This document shows positions 24,401 through 32,215 of a stretch of DNA of 64,000 nucleotides, in pieces. The DNA is from a virus. A program made the position numbers and the translations under genes. Position 1 is the first letter of the stretch. Each line of letters begins with the position of its first letter. Location of the stretch: positions 1 to 64,000 of IMG/VR virus record IMGVR_UViG_3300010400_000001, one strand, 5' to 3'. The notes beneath the pieces were generated by a model. That model was not told the origin of the DNA, made no database searches, and was given only the letters and a program-made list of their open reading frames with translations.

Positions 24401-24697
24401 TTAGTCCTCTTCGATGACGCCGAGGATCTCTTCCGAGGTGAGGAACAAGCGCTGCTCGCCCTCCGACTCGAATTCGGAGCCTGAGTACTTTCCGAAGAGA
24501 ACCCGGTCGCCCGTCTTGACCAGTGGCTCCACTCGCCTGCCGCTGTCCAGCACCTTGCCAGGACCGACGGCGATGACCGTGCCGCGGTTTAGTTTTTCCT
24601 TCGCGATGTCCGGAATGACGATGCCGCTCGTCGTAGTATCCGCCGGCGGGTCTCGGTGAACGAGCACGCGGTCATGCATTGGGAGAATCTTCTTCAC
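24401..24697 (-). CDS. groES: GroES / Cpn10 co-chaperonin
   Basis: About 98 residues, the normal size for Cpn10. The GroES fold is clear: PMHDRVLVHRD start, mobile-loop region with TTSGIVIPDIAKEKLNRG, roof strand GTVIAVGPGKVL and end SEEILGVIEED. It caps the GroEL chamber. No GroEL is encoded in the window, so it would work with host GroEL, as T4 gp31 does for its capsid protein. The GTG at 24697 overlaps the upstream TGA, so I preferred it to the longer reading. Confidence 0.9.
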   Translation of the reverse strand: MKKILPMHDRVLVHRDPPADTTTSGIVIPDIAKEKLNRGTVIAVGPGKVLDSGRRVEPLVKTGDRVLFGKYSGSEFESEGEQRLFLTSEEILGVIEED

Positions 24698-25221
24698 TTG
24701 GCTGCCTCCATTGTGGGACTCCATTCGACATCCTTGGTGATCACTTGACGAAGTTCATCGTCGAGGAGCTTATAGAGCCGCCGGAGAGCCGGCCCGGTCT
24801 TCTTCTGCGGCAGAACCGCAAGCTCTTCGCGAAGGCTCCCTGCTTCAAAAAACGAGAGCGTATACGTGAAGTCGCCCGCGTACTGGCTTTGCCGAAGAAG
24901 CGTTCCGATGAGGCCCGCTGCGATATGCTCCGTCAGCGCCGAGGGGTTATCGTCCCAGGTCGCCACTCCGGGGATCGCAAGCAGATGCTCGTCCAGAAAA
25001 CGCTTGAGGTCTGCCCGGCTACGAAACCGCCTCATCCCGTCGCCCTGCCGCTGCGCAATTGCGAAAAGAGGCAGCATACGCACGCGAAACTCGGCGATGA
25101 CGGACTCGAGATGCTGCGGCACCGAGTCCGAGCACCGCTTGACCGCCGAGAGCGCAATCTGACCAGCGAGCGCGCTCAGGCGAATGGCGCTCTCTCCAGA
25201 GCCTTCGGTCTCCCTGCCCAT
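24694..25221 (-). CDS. hypothetical helical protein, 175 aa
   Basis: Start MGRETEGSGES lies 2 nt after the upstream stop. All-helical protein with LKRFLDEHLLAIPGV and a C-terminal LYKLLDDELRQVIT. It precedes and overlaps groES. Function unknown. Confidence 0.6.
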   Translation of the reverse strand: MGRETEGSGESAIRLSALAGQIALSAVKRCSDSVPQHLESVIAEFRVRMLPLFAIAQRQGDGMRRFRSRADLKRFLDEHLLAIPGVATWDDNPSALTEHIAAGLIGTLLRQSQYAGDFTYTLSFFEAGSLREELAVLPQKKTGPALRRLYKLLDDELRQVITKDVEWSPTMEAAK

Positions 25222-25223
25222 CG

Positions 25224-25817
25224 TCAGACTTCTTCCACCTTGCTGTCTTCCACCTTGACGGCCCACGTGCAGCCGACATTCATGCAGCGCAAGATTTCGT
25301 CGCACCAGATCGTGCCGCAGATCCGCACCTGAAAGGGTTTTCCTTCTGGATCTTCGAGAAGCACTATCGTGCCCTGCTTTCTGACATCGAGCTCCCAGCG
25401 GCGATTGCTCTTTCGCACCATGACCTGGCACGAGTCTGCCGGCTCCCCGCGCTCGAAGCAGCGTGGGCACATCATCGTGAAGAACTCTTCGCCCTCGGGA
25501 GTAATCGCGATCTCTCCGATGCACTGCTGCCGGATCGTCTTGTCTCGCCTGAGGTAGTAGAAGACGACCCGCGGCGCGCCCTTGTCCATCATGCGGAGCG
25601 ACGTCAGATGCGAGCTCACGAAACCATCGGGGGTGAGGGCATCGCCGACTGCAGCGGCGTGCATTTGCTTGTCCTGGTGAGCCCTGCCTAGCTCGGCAGC
25701 GTGCGCACGCTCGGCGCGCTCCCTATCGTACCTGCTCGAGGTCGTTCCCCCCTTCACGATGATTTGGAGGGATGCATCTCCGAGGGTCGACTTAGGATCC
25801 TCTTTCGGGCCGGACAT
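25224..25817 (-). CDS. zinc-ribbon-containing protein, 197 aa
   Basis: First gene of the minus unit that includes groES. It has a disordered N-terminal segment, then a beta domain with two Cys clusters (CPRCFERGEPADSC and WCDEILRCMNVGC) compatible with zinc binding. ATG at 25817 directly follows the 15-bp palindrome; a TTG at 25859 would put the palindrome inside the coding region. Function unknown. Confidence 0.6.
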   Translation of the reverse strand: MSGPKEDPKSTLGDASLQIIVKGGTTSSRYDRERAERAHAAELGRAHQDKQMHAAAVGDALTPDGFVSSHLTSLRMMDKGAPRVVFYYLRRDKTIRQQCIGEIAITPEGEEFFTMMCPRCFERGEPADSCQVMVRKSNRRWELDVRKQGTIVLLEDPEGKPFQVRICGTIWCDEILRCMNVGCTWAVKVEDSKVEEV

Positions 25818-25858
25818 CTTATAGCTAGCACTGCTAGCCGGTTCTGGTAAAAGAGTCA
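25818..25858. promoter_or_regulatory. divergent promoter with 15-bp palindromic operator, site 1
   Basis: GCTAGCACTGCTAGC at 25824-25838 is a perfect 7-bp inverted repeat around a single C. On the minus strand it runs straight into TATAAG and the ATG at 25817. The identical 15 bases recur at 34426-34440, also followed by CTAT, in front of an RHH gene. A shared operator overlapping promoters is the simplest reading. Confidence 0.6.
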
Positions 25859-26263
25859 ATGTCTCCCGTGGCAGCAGACGACGAGCGACCGAGAATCATG
25901 GTGGACGAACTCGTAACGTTCCCGACGTCGCTCCGCGTGTTCAAGGCCGGCTCGTGCCATCTGACAACCGACGGTCCCATCGACGCTCTCCATGCATTCG
26001 CGCGAAAGCTCGGCATGAAACGGTCGTGGTTTCAAGATCACCCGCTCGCGCCGCACTACGATCTCACGGCTTCGAAACGCGCGATGGCGTTAGAACTCGG
26101 CGCCGTCTTCGTCCCGGCGCGGCACCAGGCAATCGCACGGCGCAATGCCCGCGCCACTCTCAGTAACTCGCTAGCCGAGCTCGAACGCACAGATCCCAAG
26201 GTGCGCGAGGCTAGCGAGAACTACGACCGGATGGCGCAAAAACTTCTGGGGGACAAGCCATGA
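25859..26263 (+). CDS. DUF4031-like protein, 134 aa
   Basis: Matches the DUF4031 layout: a PRIMVDELVTFP first strand, SCHLTTD, a helix DALHAFARKLGMKRSWFQ, then HYDLTASKRAMALELGA. DUF4031 proteins are common in phages and bacteria without a known function. First gene of the plus unit that continues to 31164; its promoter region holds the palindrome. Confidence 0.75.
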   Translation: MSPVAADDERPRIMVDELVTFPTSLRVFKAGSCHLTTDGPIDALHAFARKLGMKRSWFQDHPLAPHYDLTASKRAMALELGAVFVPARHQAIARRNARATLSNSLAELERTDPKVREASENYDRMAQKLLGDKP

Positions 26264-26484
26264 GACGCAAGTGGCCCGGCAGAAGCCCGCTCGGTGCGTT
26301 TCTGCGGTCGATCCTTGACGCCGTCGTATCGGCCCCGCCCATCTCGATCTGTTCACCCTGTAGGCTCAGCACCGACGAGGTTCTCGGCGAGGCCGGAGAC
26401 TTTTCGGTCTGCGCTCGCTGCCAAGAAAGCATCACCAGCGAGACAGGCCTCAGCGTGCGGCCATTGCAAACGGAGGAGCCATGA
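26260..26484 (+). CDS. small Cys-pair protein, 74 aa
   Basis: Basic leader followed by CSPC and CARC pairs 25 residues apart, suggesting a small zinc ribbon. Coupled by ATGA overlaps to both neighbours. Function unknown. Confidence 0.55.
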   Translation: MRRKWPGRSPLGAFLRSILDAVVSAPPISICSPCRLSTDEVLGEAGDFSVCARCQESITSETGLSVRPLQTEEP

Positions 26485-26777
26485 CAGACGCAGCTGACAG
26501 CTGGGAACACCCGGAGACGCTACGCACGGTCGCGCGCGACCGGGCAGCGCACCTGAAAGGGCTAAAGACGCGCTACCTCCTCGAGCTCGACGACGCTCGC
26601 GACACCTACAGGCGAGCAAAGGCGGCGTACGCGGAGGCCGCAGAGGCCGTCGACGAGCTCCGCGCGCTCCTCGCGCCACTCGATGACGAGATCGCTCATC
26701 TCGAAGCCGTCATCGCGACCGAAGCGCCGACGATGGAGATGCTCTTCCGCCTCCCAGAGAAGAAGGCACCAGCGTGA
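26481..26777 (+). CDS. small coiled-coil protein, 98 aa
   Basis: Long heptad-like helices (LLELDDARDTYRRAKAAYAE) fill residues 20-80. No other motif. Likely an oligomerising accessory protein. Confidence 0.6.
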   Translation: MTDAADSWEHPETLRTVARDRAAHLKGLKTRYLLELDDARDTYRRAKAAYAEAAEAVDELRALLAPLDDEIAHLEAVIATEAPTMEMLFRLPEKKAPA

Positions 26778-27229
26778 CAGTACGCTTCGTCCGCGGCTCC
26801 CTGTTCGATTCCGACGCGCAGACGCTCGTGAACCCCGTGAACCGGGTCGGCGTGTCCGGCGCTGGGCTCGCAAAGGAGTTCAAGAAGCGCTACCCGAACA
26901 TGCACCGCGACTATGCGCTCGCCTGCAAAAACAACGCGATGGGGAACCTTCGCATTTCCTGGAGACATCCGCATGACGCGGTGCTTTGTTTCGTCACCAA
27001 GGAGCACTGGCGTGACCCGTCGCGCCTCGAGCTCATCGAAGCAGGACTCGAGGAATTCGTGCGGTCCGAATGGGTACGGAACGCCACGATCACGAGCATC
27101 GCCTTCCCAGCGCTCGGCTGCGGCAACGGCGGGCTCGACTGGATCGACGTGCACCCGCTCATGACGCGGTATCTAGAGAAAGTCGACATCCCAGTGGCAA
27201 TTCACGTACCGATGAGCAGGGCTCAATGA
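26774..27229 (+). CDS. macro-domain protein (ADP-ribose binding/hydrolase-like)
   Basis: A 151-residue stand-alone macro domain, GTG start overlapping the previous TGA. Motifs: LVNPVNRVGVSGAGLAKEF in the catalytic loop and SIAFPALGCGNGGLDW in the phosphate loop, plus CFVTKEHWRDPS. This pattern is closest to the TARG1/ALC1-like group that includes DarG, which removes ADP-ribose from thymidine in DNA. A phage copy could counter ADP-ribosylating defence such as DarTG; that role is inferred. Confidence 0.85.
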   Translation: MTVRFVRGSLFDSDAQTLVNPVNRVGVSGAGLAKEFKKRYPNMHRDYALACKNNAMGNLRISWRHPHDAVLCFVTKEHWRDPSRLELIEAGLEEFVRSEWVRNATITSIAFPALGCGNGGLDWIDVHPLMTRYLEKVDIPVAIHVPMSRAQ

Positions 27230-27429
27230 ACACGGAGCTCGCCGAGCGCGTCCTCTTGTTTCTCGTAACGGATGGCAGAGCGATGCGCACGCTCTCGACG
27301 AAGGAGCTCGACAATGGACAGTTCGAGGCAGTAGCCGCCGCTGGCTGGACCGTTGTACATGCTCAGGGGAAAACGAAGGACGAGGCCATCGCCCAAGCGC
27401 TAGACCATTACACCGCGGTATGCAGATGA
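27226..27429 (+). CDS. small protein, 67 aa
   Basis: ATG overlaps the macro-domain stop. Compact alpha/beta sequence with AAGWTVVHAQGKTKDEAIAQ, reminiscent of small HicB-like or DUF folds, but too short to decide. Function unknown. Confidence 0.55.
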   Translation: MNTELAERVLLFLVTDGRAMRTLSTKELDNGQFEAVAAAGWTVVHAQGKTKDEAIAQALDHYTAVCR

Positions 27430-27608
27430 CGACCATTGCGACAGCAGCTTGTCCGGTGCCCCGATGCCGGTGGCATCCTCGGCGCAAGGCGCGCGTGATT
27501 GGTCTCGAGTCGCGCCTGGGTTACTGCGCCGAGTGTTGGCCTCCTGAAAAGGAACTCCCCCCGCGACTGCAATCGCCCTTCGACGCCACGCTGTGGCTCG
27601 CCAGCTGA
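27420..27608 (+). CDS. small Cys-pair protein, 62 aa
   Basis: CPVPRC and YCAEC pairs, 25 residues apart, suggest one zinc site. Overlaps the upstream gene by 10 nt; a second ATG at 27426 is possible. Function unknown. Confidence 0.5.
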   Translation: MQMTTIATAACPVPRCRWHPRRKARVIGLESRLGYCAECWPPEKELPPRLQSPFDATLWLAS

Positions 27609-27634
27609 GTCCCCGCACGAAAGGAATCGTCCTG

Positions 27635-27961
27635 ATGAACGAAAGTGTCATGACCGGCAAGGCGCTCGCCTGGAGCACGAGCGAGTACGTGCGCCTCCTC
27701 CCCGGAGATCTGCTACCGACTCCTGCGCCTACGGACGCCCAACGATTGCGAGTCGCAGCGGCACTAGCGACGCTCATCCGCGACGAGCGCATGCTCGGTA
27801 AAGAGCCGTCGGGGCCCAACGCGGAAACCATCCGAGCAGTCCTCACCATGGATGCCGAATCGTGGGCGCGCGACATCGGCTCAATCGCTCGCGTTGTGCA
27901 CGCCTACGATCCAGTGGAGCCCAGAACGCGCTTCGAGCAGATTTGCGCGGCCTACCGATGA
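27635..27961 (+). CDS. hypothetical helical protein, 108 aa
   Basis: Start at MNESVMTGKALAW, preceded by GAAAGGA. Longer readings would run into the upstream gene. Helical throughout (LRVAAALATLIRDERMLG). Function unknown. Confidence 0.55.
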   Translation: MNESVMTGKALAWSTSEYVRLLPGDLLPTPAPTDAQRLRVAAALATLIRDERMLGKEPSGPNAETIRAVLTMDAESWARDIGSIARVVHAYDPVEPRTRFEQICAAYR

Positions 27962-28443
27962 ACTGCTCGCACTGCGGCGGTTCCGCTCACTCGCACGAGC
28001 TCGAGAGGTTTTTCAAACTGCCCGACGTGCTCTTTGCCCTCTCGGAACAGAGCGCCCGAGAGCGGGCCGTGCTGACGGCCGACTGCTGCACGCTCGACAG
28101 GAACCGTTTTTTCCTTCGCGGCGTGCTGTATCTGCCGGTGCCAGAGGCCGAGCGCAAATTCGGCATCGGCTTTTGGGCAGAGACATCAGACGTCGCCTTC
28201 CGCTGGTACGTGAGCCGATTCGATCAAGATCTGACCGGGCAGGAGCCCGGATTCGGCACGCTCGCAAACTCGTTTCAGCGGCCTGGCTACGGGCCGACGC
28301 TCGGGCTCAAGGTGAAGATCCATTGGGGGACGGCCAGTGAGAGGCCGACCTTCGTCGTCGACGAAGCGCACGCCCTCCGGAGCGAGCAGACGGACGGGAT
28401 CACCATGAAGCGCGTTCACGAACTTCTCGCTTTGCCGAATTGA
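27958..28443 (+). CDS. DUF2199-like protein, 161 aa
   Basis: Starts MNCSHCGGSAH, a Cys pair typical of DUF2199. Continues with ERAVLTADCCTLD, FFLRGVLYLPV and FGIGFWAETSDVAFRWY, in the order of that family. DUF2199 is a bacterial family of unknown function; finding it in a phage-like operon is uncommon. Confidence 0.7.
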   Translation: MNCSHCGGSAHSHELERFFKLPDVLFALSEQSARERAVLTADCCTLDRNRFFLRGVLYLPVPEAERKFGIGFWAETSDVAFRWYVSRFDQDLTGQEPGFGTLANSFQRPGYGPTLGLKVKIHWGTASERPTFVVDEAHALRSEQTDGITMKRVHELLALPN

Positions 28444-28456
28444 AGGAGCACGCCCC

Positions 28457-28660
28457 ATGATAGTAAATCCACTTTGTTTGGACTGCATCGAGAACACCGG
28501 CGCTCACACGGCAGTCGCCTGTGACCCGTCCGCTCGCTGCGTCGTCTGCGGCAACGACAAGCCCTGTAAGCCCGCTGGACCCAGGGACGTCAATGCAGCG
28601 TTTCGCGTTTATTTCGAGCGCCTCGAGATGGTCAAACATCGGGCTCAGCAAAGGCCCTGA
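28457..28660 (+). CDS. small zinc-ribbon-like protein, 67 aa
   Basis: Contains CLDC, CDPSARCVVCG and a final helix (AAFRVYFERLEMVKHR). Preceded by GGAGCACGCCCC. Likely zinc-binding; role unknown. Confidence 0.55.
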   Translation: MIVNPLCLDCIENTGAHTAVACDPSARCVVCGNDKPCKPAGPRDVNAAFRVYFERLEMVKHRAQQRP

Positions 28661-28672
28661 AGGAGAGAAGCC

Positions 28673-29014
28673 ATGGGAGCACACCTCATCGACGGAGAGT
28701 TCCAGAGCGACAAGTATCCGACCTGCCCCCGCGGGAAGGTTCCCCTCTCCGTGAAAGATCTGACTGCGCAAGATCTCCTCTGGGAGTACGCGCAGCGCCG
28801 GCGCCCGGTCGATCGAGAATTCTCTGACGACCTCGAAGCAGCGCTCAAGCTTGCGGGCTTCATCCCGCCGCACGCCGGGCCGCACTGCACGTGCGGGGCC
28901 AACACAGTCGCCGCGGGTCACGCTGGGATCATGAACCATACGCCGGAGTGCGCATTCAGCCAGCCCTGGATCGCACAGACTGTGGTCAGTCAGGGCATAC
29001 GTTTTACAAAATGA
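28673..29014 (+). CDS. conserved-looking phage protein, 113 aa
   Basis: The segment FQSDKYPTCPRGKVPLS plus LLWEYAQRRRPVDREF recalls a conserved hypothetical seen in several phages (from memory, not searched). A later Cys/His group (HCTCGAN, HTPEC) may bind zinc. Strong RBS GAAGGAGAGAAG precedes the ATG. Confidence 0.6.
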   Translation: MGAHLIDGEFQSDKYPTCPRGKVPLSVKDLTAQDLLWEYAQRRRPVDREFSDDLEAALKLAGFIPPHAGPHCTCGANTVAAGHAGIMNHTPECAFSQPWIAQTVVSQGIRFTK

Positions 29015-29328
29015 CGCGGGTGCGTTCGCTAGCTGAATGGCGACGCGACCTGCCGAATCCGCGCAGGCCCTCTGCCGCAACGGCGCGAGAGCCGTTCTAC
29101 GTCGCGCTTGGCGAGATAGTGAGGGAGATGCGTGCGCGACTCGGAAAAAGCCAAGCCGCCCTTGCTGCCGAGATCGGCGTGGGAACGACGGTGCTCTGTC
29201 GCATCGAGCAGGGAAGCGTTCGCTTTCCGGTGCACCTATTCCCGAACCTAGCGAAAGCGTTGCGGCTCGAGGTGAGAGACCTCTTTCCGCCCGGTTTTCT
29301 CGACGACCCGAAGAGCAAACGGAGGTAG
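29011..29328 (+). CDS. Xre/Cro-type HTH regulator, 105 aa
   Basis: Residues about 33-93 form a typical lambda-repressor-like HTH: IVREMRARLGKSQAALAAEI followed by VGTTVLCRIEQG, with SQAALAAEIGV as helix 2-3. A Pro/Arg-rich N-terminal arm precedes it. Probably a dimeric DNA-binding repressor. ATG overlaps the upstream TGA. It directly precedes the kinase-like gene by 10 nt, so co-expression is likely. Confidence 0.85.
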   Translation: MTRVRSLAEWRRDLPNPRRPSAATAREPFYVALGEIVREMRARLGKSQAALAAEIGVGTTVLCRIEQGSVRFPVHLFPNLAKALRLEVRDLFPPGFLDDPKSKRR

Positions 29329-29338
29329 ACTCCAGGGC

Positions 29339-30319
29339 ATGCGCCGTAACCGCGCTGCCATCGTCGTCCCGGGCTCCGAAGACGCGCTCTACGATCAAGT
29401 GCTCGCGGCCAGGGCGTGGGCCGACTTCGTGGAATCGAACAAGGACAAGTTCGAGCGCACGATGGGCGCCCCGATGGGGCAGCGGCTCGGCTGTGGGCTC
29501 TTCGGCTGCGTGTTCGCGTCGACCTCCCCGTGGGTCGTAAAGCTCACGCGAGACGAGACGGAGGGCGACATCTGGTCTTATATGGCAGAGCTACTCTTGG
29601 ACGAGGAACTCACGGCGCAGCTCAATGCGTTTCTCCGAGTGTACGACGTCGTCAGGATCCGACCGGACGTGCTCTTCGGGGGAACGAAGATGCCCGTCTT
29701 CGGTATCGTCCGAGAAGAAGCGCTCCCGGTCCTCCGGGAGCCCGGGCTCGCGACAGCGGAGACTGTGCGCCGGATTGGACTCTCGAAAGAGATGCTCGCC
29801 GAGGTCGGCATTCGCGAAGAGCCGTCGCTCGAGGCCATCTCCGAGAAACTCGAGCTATTCCCTGAGAATGTGCGCCTTTTGTTTCTCGATCTCTTTCGCA
29901 CGCTCATCGGAGTGAAGCGCTACCGCCAGCATGCCCTCGTCTTTCACGCTTGGCGCGGGAGGCTCACTCACAAGGCATACCAGGGGCTCAGCAAAGAAGA
30001 GGCAGAGGAAGTCGCCGATGAGGCCTTCCGCAACATGCTCGATGCGATCCGCTCGATTCGCTTCACCGACGGAACGCCGAACGTTTTCGGTAACGAGCTC
30101 GGGCAGACGCTCCTTGCGGCAGTGAACTACGGCGACCTGGTCTTCCAAGACCTTCACCTCTTCAATCTCGGATGGCGCATTCACGAGGAGATCGACGGCG
30201 ACGTGCGACCTCTCTCCATGGTGATCCTCGACCCCGGCGCGATGGCGACTCCGTACTCTCCGGAGGTCAGGCAGGTAGACCTCCTAGAAAACATCGGGCG
30301 CCGGATCGGGGCTTGGTAG
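29339..30319 (+). CDS. protein-kinase-like protein, 326 aa (kinase A)
   Basis: A kinase fold with a recognisable core: Gly-rich loop LGCGLFGCVFAS at 50-61, VVK with K68, catalytic-loop equivalent QDLHLFNLGW with D271 and N276, and ILDPG with D298 in place of DFG. The spacing from K to D is short, with a helical insert, as in small atypical or aminoglycoside-phosphotransferase-like kinases. Substrate unknown. A second kinase at 31161-32048 is a clear relative (GCGxxGCVF, PWVVKL, xDxHxxNxGW). All catalytic residues are present. Confidence 0.75.
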   Translation: MRRNRAAIVVPGSEDALYDQVLAARAWADFVESNKDKFERTMGAPMGQRLGCGLFGCVFASTSPWVVKLTRDETEGDIWSYMAELLLDEELTAQLNAFLRVYDVVRIRPDVLFGGTKMPVFGIVREEALPVLREPGLATAETVRRIGLSKEMLAEVGIREEPSLEAISEKLELFPENVRLLFLDLFRTLIGVKRYRQHALVFHAWRGRLTHKAYQGLSKEEAEEVADEAFRNMLDAIRSIRFTDGTPNVFGNELGQTLLAAVNYGDLVFQDLHLFNLGWRIHEEIDGDVRPLSMVILDPGAMATPYSPEVRQVDLLENIGRRIGAW

Positions 30320-30672
30320 TGGACAGGAAGAAGCTACTCCTCGGAGCAGGCGTGACCGGCGCCGGCGTCGTTGGTCTCCTCCACCTTCTCACAAGGAAGA
30401 CCGAGAACGCGGTTCCGATCTGCGAGCAGCCGCCGCCGTCCCCGCAGCCAGGCGTCCCTGCCGGCTGGTCGATCTACCGAGGGAGCGTCTCTTCTGATGC
30501 GAGCGCTGCCGCGCGCGCCGCGCTTTCTCTTCCCAGGGGCTCGACGACTACGTTCGTCGACTCGGACGGCTCCATGCTCGGCATCGTCGTCATGTGGCAC
30601 TGCCACGACCCGAGTGAAGGCGTGACTCCAGTCGGCTGGCACAAGGGCGCAACGCTCTTTCGCATCGCATGA
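30319..30672 (+). CDS. membrane-anchored small protein, 117 aa
   Basis: GTG at 30319 overlaps the TAG of kinase A. N-terminal anchor MDRKKLLLGAGVTGAGVVGL is very like that of the SGNH hydrolase at 33163. Then follow a Pro-rich linker (QPPPSPQPG) and a small globular domain with WHCHDPSEG. Function unknown. Confidence 0.6.
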   Translation: MDRKKLLLGAGVTGAGVVGLLHLLTRKTENAVPICEQPPPSPQPGVPAGWSIYRGSVSSDASAAARAALSLPRGSTTTFVDSDGSMLGIVVMWHCHDPSEGVTPVGWHKGATLFRIA

Positions 30673-30896
30673 CGAAGCCGGCGCCGTTCACGCCAGCGCC
30701 CGTGCACGGATGCTTTCGCTGCACCTCTTGCAAAAAGCAGTTCTGGATCGTGCCCGGCTCACACGAACACGCGTTTTGCCCGCACTGCCGCTCGAACTAC
30801 TACGAGTGGCTCGACTACGGGGACTGGGCACTTCCGCCTAGGCCGGAGTCCGGCTATCCTTTGGGGCATGTACGGTCTCGCCGCCGCCCCCGCTGA
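30669..30896 (+). CDS. small zinc-ribbon protein, 75 aa
   Basis: CTSCKKQFWI and CPHCRSNYYEW form a textbook two-knuckle zinc ribbon. Basic C-terminus. Overlaps both neighbours (29 nt into the next gene). May bind nucleic acid or protein. Confidence 0.65.
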   Translation: MTKPAPFTPAPVHGCFRCTSCKKQFWIVPGSHEHAFCPHCRSNYYEWLDYGDWALPPRPESGYPLGHVRSRRRPR

Positions 30897-31164
30897 CGTT
30901 CTCTCCGCTGCCATGGCAGTGCTCCCCGATTGCTACTCGCAGGAGCTCAGTAACTGCCTCGACCACAACAACGTGAACGGGCTACCGAAGGCCGAGTGCG
31001 ACGCTCTCAGCGCTCCCTACGACACGGGGGGCGCCGCAGCGGAGGCCTTCAACAAGGCCGTGAACGCCCTTCCGATCTGTAAGGGTCCGTCGATGGTGCC
31101 GTACGTCGGGGGCGCCTTCCTTGCGGGCGTCGCGCTCTCGGTACTCGTCCTCCGAAAGCGCTAG
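30868..31164 (+). CDS. small C-terminally anchored protein, 98 aa
   Basis: Cys-containing N-terminal domain (CYSQELSNC, AECDAL, PICKG) and a C-terminal transmembrane helix (YVGGAFLAGVALSVLVLRKR). With four spaced Cys, disulfides outside the membrane are plausible. The TAG shares CTAG with the convergent kinase B gene. Confidence 0.6.
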   Translation: MYGLAAAPADVLSAAMAVLPDCYSQELSNCLDHNNVNGLPKAECDALSAPYDTGGAAAEAFNKAVNALPICKGPSMVPYVGGAFLAGVALSVLVLRKR

Positions 31165-32048
31165 AGCGCTTCTCGCTCGATCGACAGGGTCTCGATCTCC
31201 GCGCCCGCAGTCGGCGTGTGACCCGGATCGAAGATCACGATGTGAGTCCAGCTCTCGTCGGTCTTCGGCACATGCCAGCCGATGTTCATCGCGTGCACGT
31301 CTCGGAGGTAAATCTCGTGCGTCGCCAGCATGTGCAGGCTCTCTCCGAGCGGCGCCCAGTACGCGCCCGAGAATGCGTGCTGCACTACATGCTCGATGCG
31401 CTCTACGGCGTCGTCTTTGCTGTAGACACCCAGCATCGATTCGAGCCCACGAATCCTGTCAGCAGAGTACGTAGTGCGCCGCCTGGCACCGTAGAGATGC
31501 CAGAGCGTGGCAAGGTCCCGGTACCGGACAAGGCCGCCAAGGCCGACATGAAACTCCTCGTTCTTGTAGCTTCCTTTCGGAAGGTAGTAACCCGCCGTCA
31601 GGAACGAGGCAGCAACCGGTCCTGAAAAACCGAGGAGCTCGTTCGTGAACCGGCTAGTCTTCACCATCGAGCCACGGCCCTTCTCGCCGAGTTCCTTCAT
31701 CGTGAACTCTCGGAACACAGGCTCGACGGCTTCGCGCACGATGGCCCAGACTTTCCGCTTCTTTCCGCCGACGACGAGGTCAGGAGTCAGCCGGTGAATG
31801 CTCTTCACCTTGACGAAGCCATCCGCGCCCCAAACTTCGTCCTCCACGAGGCCCGCGATTTTCGACCAGATGGGCCCTTCCGTCGGATCGATCGAGAGCT
31901 TCACGACCCAAGGAGCGGTCGACTCGAACACGCAGCCCCAGTGCCCGCAACCGAGCATCTCACCGAGCGGCATGCCAATCGCCTGCTCGATCGCTTCTCG
32001 CTTTCCGAGGAGCGAGTCGACCCATGCTTTCTTTCGGTTCGGCGTCAC
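31161..32048 (-). CDS. protein-kinase-like protein, 295 aa (kinase B)
   Basis: Diverged paralog of kinase A: LGCGHWGCVFESTAPWVVKL gives the Gly-loop and K50; YLRDVHAMNIGW gives D250 and N255; VIFDPG gives D274. The middle lobe is largely different. GTG start overlaps the previous TGA. It is last in an operon with a small basic protein and a membrane-tethered transglycosylase, whereas kinase A sits with an HTH regulator. Role unknown; phosphorylation of virion or host proteins is possible. Confidence 0.75.
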   Translation of the reverse strand: MTPNRKKAWVDSLLGKREAIEQAIGMPLGEMLGCGHWGCVFESTAPWVVKLSIDPTEGPIWSKIAGLVEDEVWGADGFVKVKSIHRLTPDLVVGGKKRKVWAIVREAVEPVFREFTMKELGEKGRGSMVKTSRFTNELLGFSGPVAASFLTAGYYLPKGSYKNEEFHVGLGGLVRYRDLATLWHLYGARRRTTYSADRIRGLESMLGVYSKDDAVERIEHVVQHAFSGAYWAPLGESLHMLATHEIYLRDVHAMNIGWHVPKTDESWTHIVIFDPGHTPTAGAEIETLSIEREAL

Positions 32049-32215
32049 CGGCGGCGTTTCTTTCGGATCTTCCTCACCGACCGAAAGCTCCCGTCGTCAT
32101 AGTACTCGCGGCAGGCCTTGCGGAGCTGCTCTCCGTTCCTTGCGATAGCGCCAGGATGCCGCCGCTCCTCGTCGATGAGAAGAGCGAGGCGGTTCACTTT
32201 CACGATTTCGAGCAT
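32045..32215 (-). CDS. very small basic protein, 56 aa
   Basis: A short frame fills the space between the transglycosylase stop and the kinase B start, with an ATG one base from the former's TGA and a TGA overlapping the latter's GTG. The product is helical with a basic tail (SVRKIRKKRRR). Supported by position and perfect coupling. Confidence 0.55.
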   Translation of the reverse strand: MLEIVKVNRLALLIDEERRHPGAIARNGEQLRKACREYYDDGSFRSVRKIRKKRRR

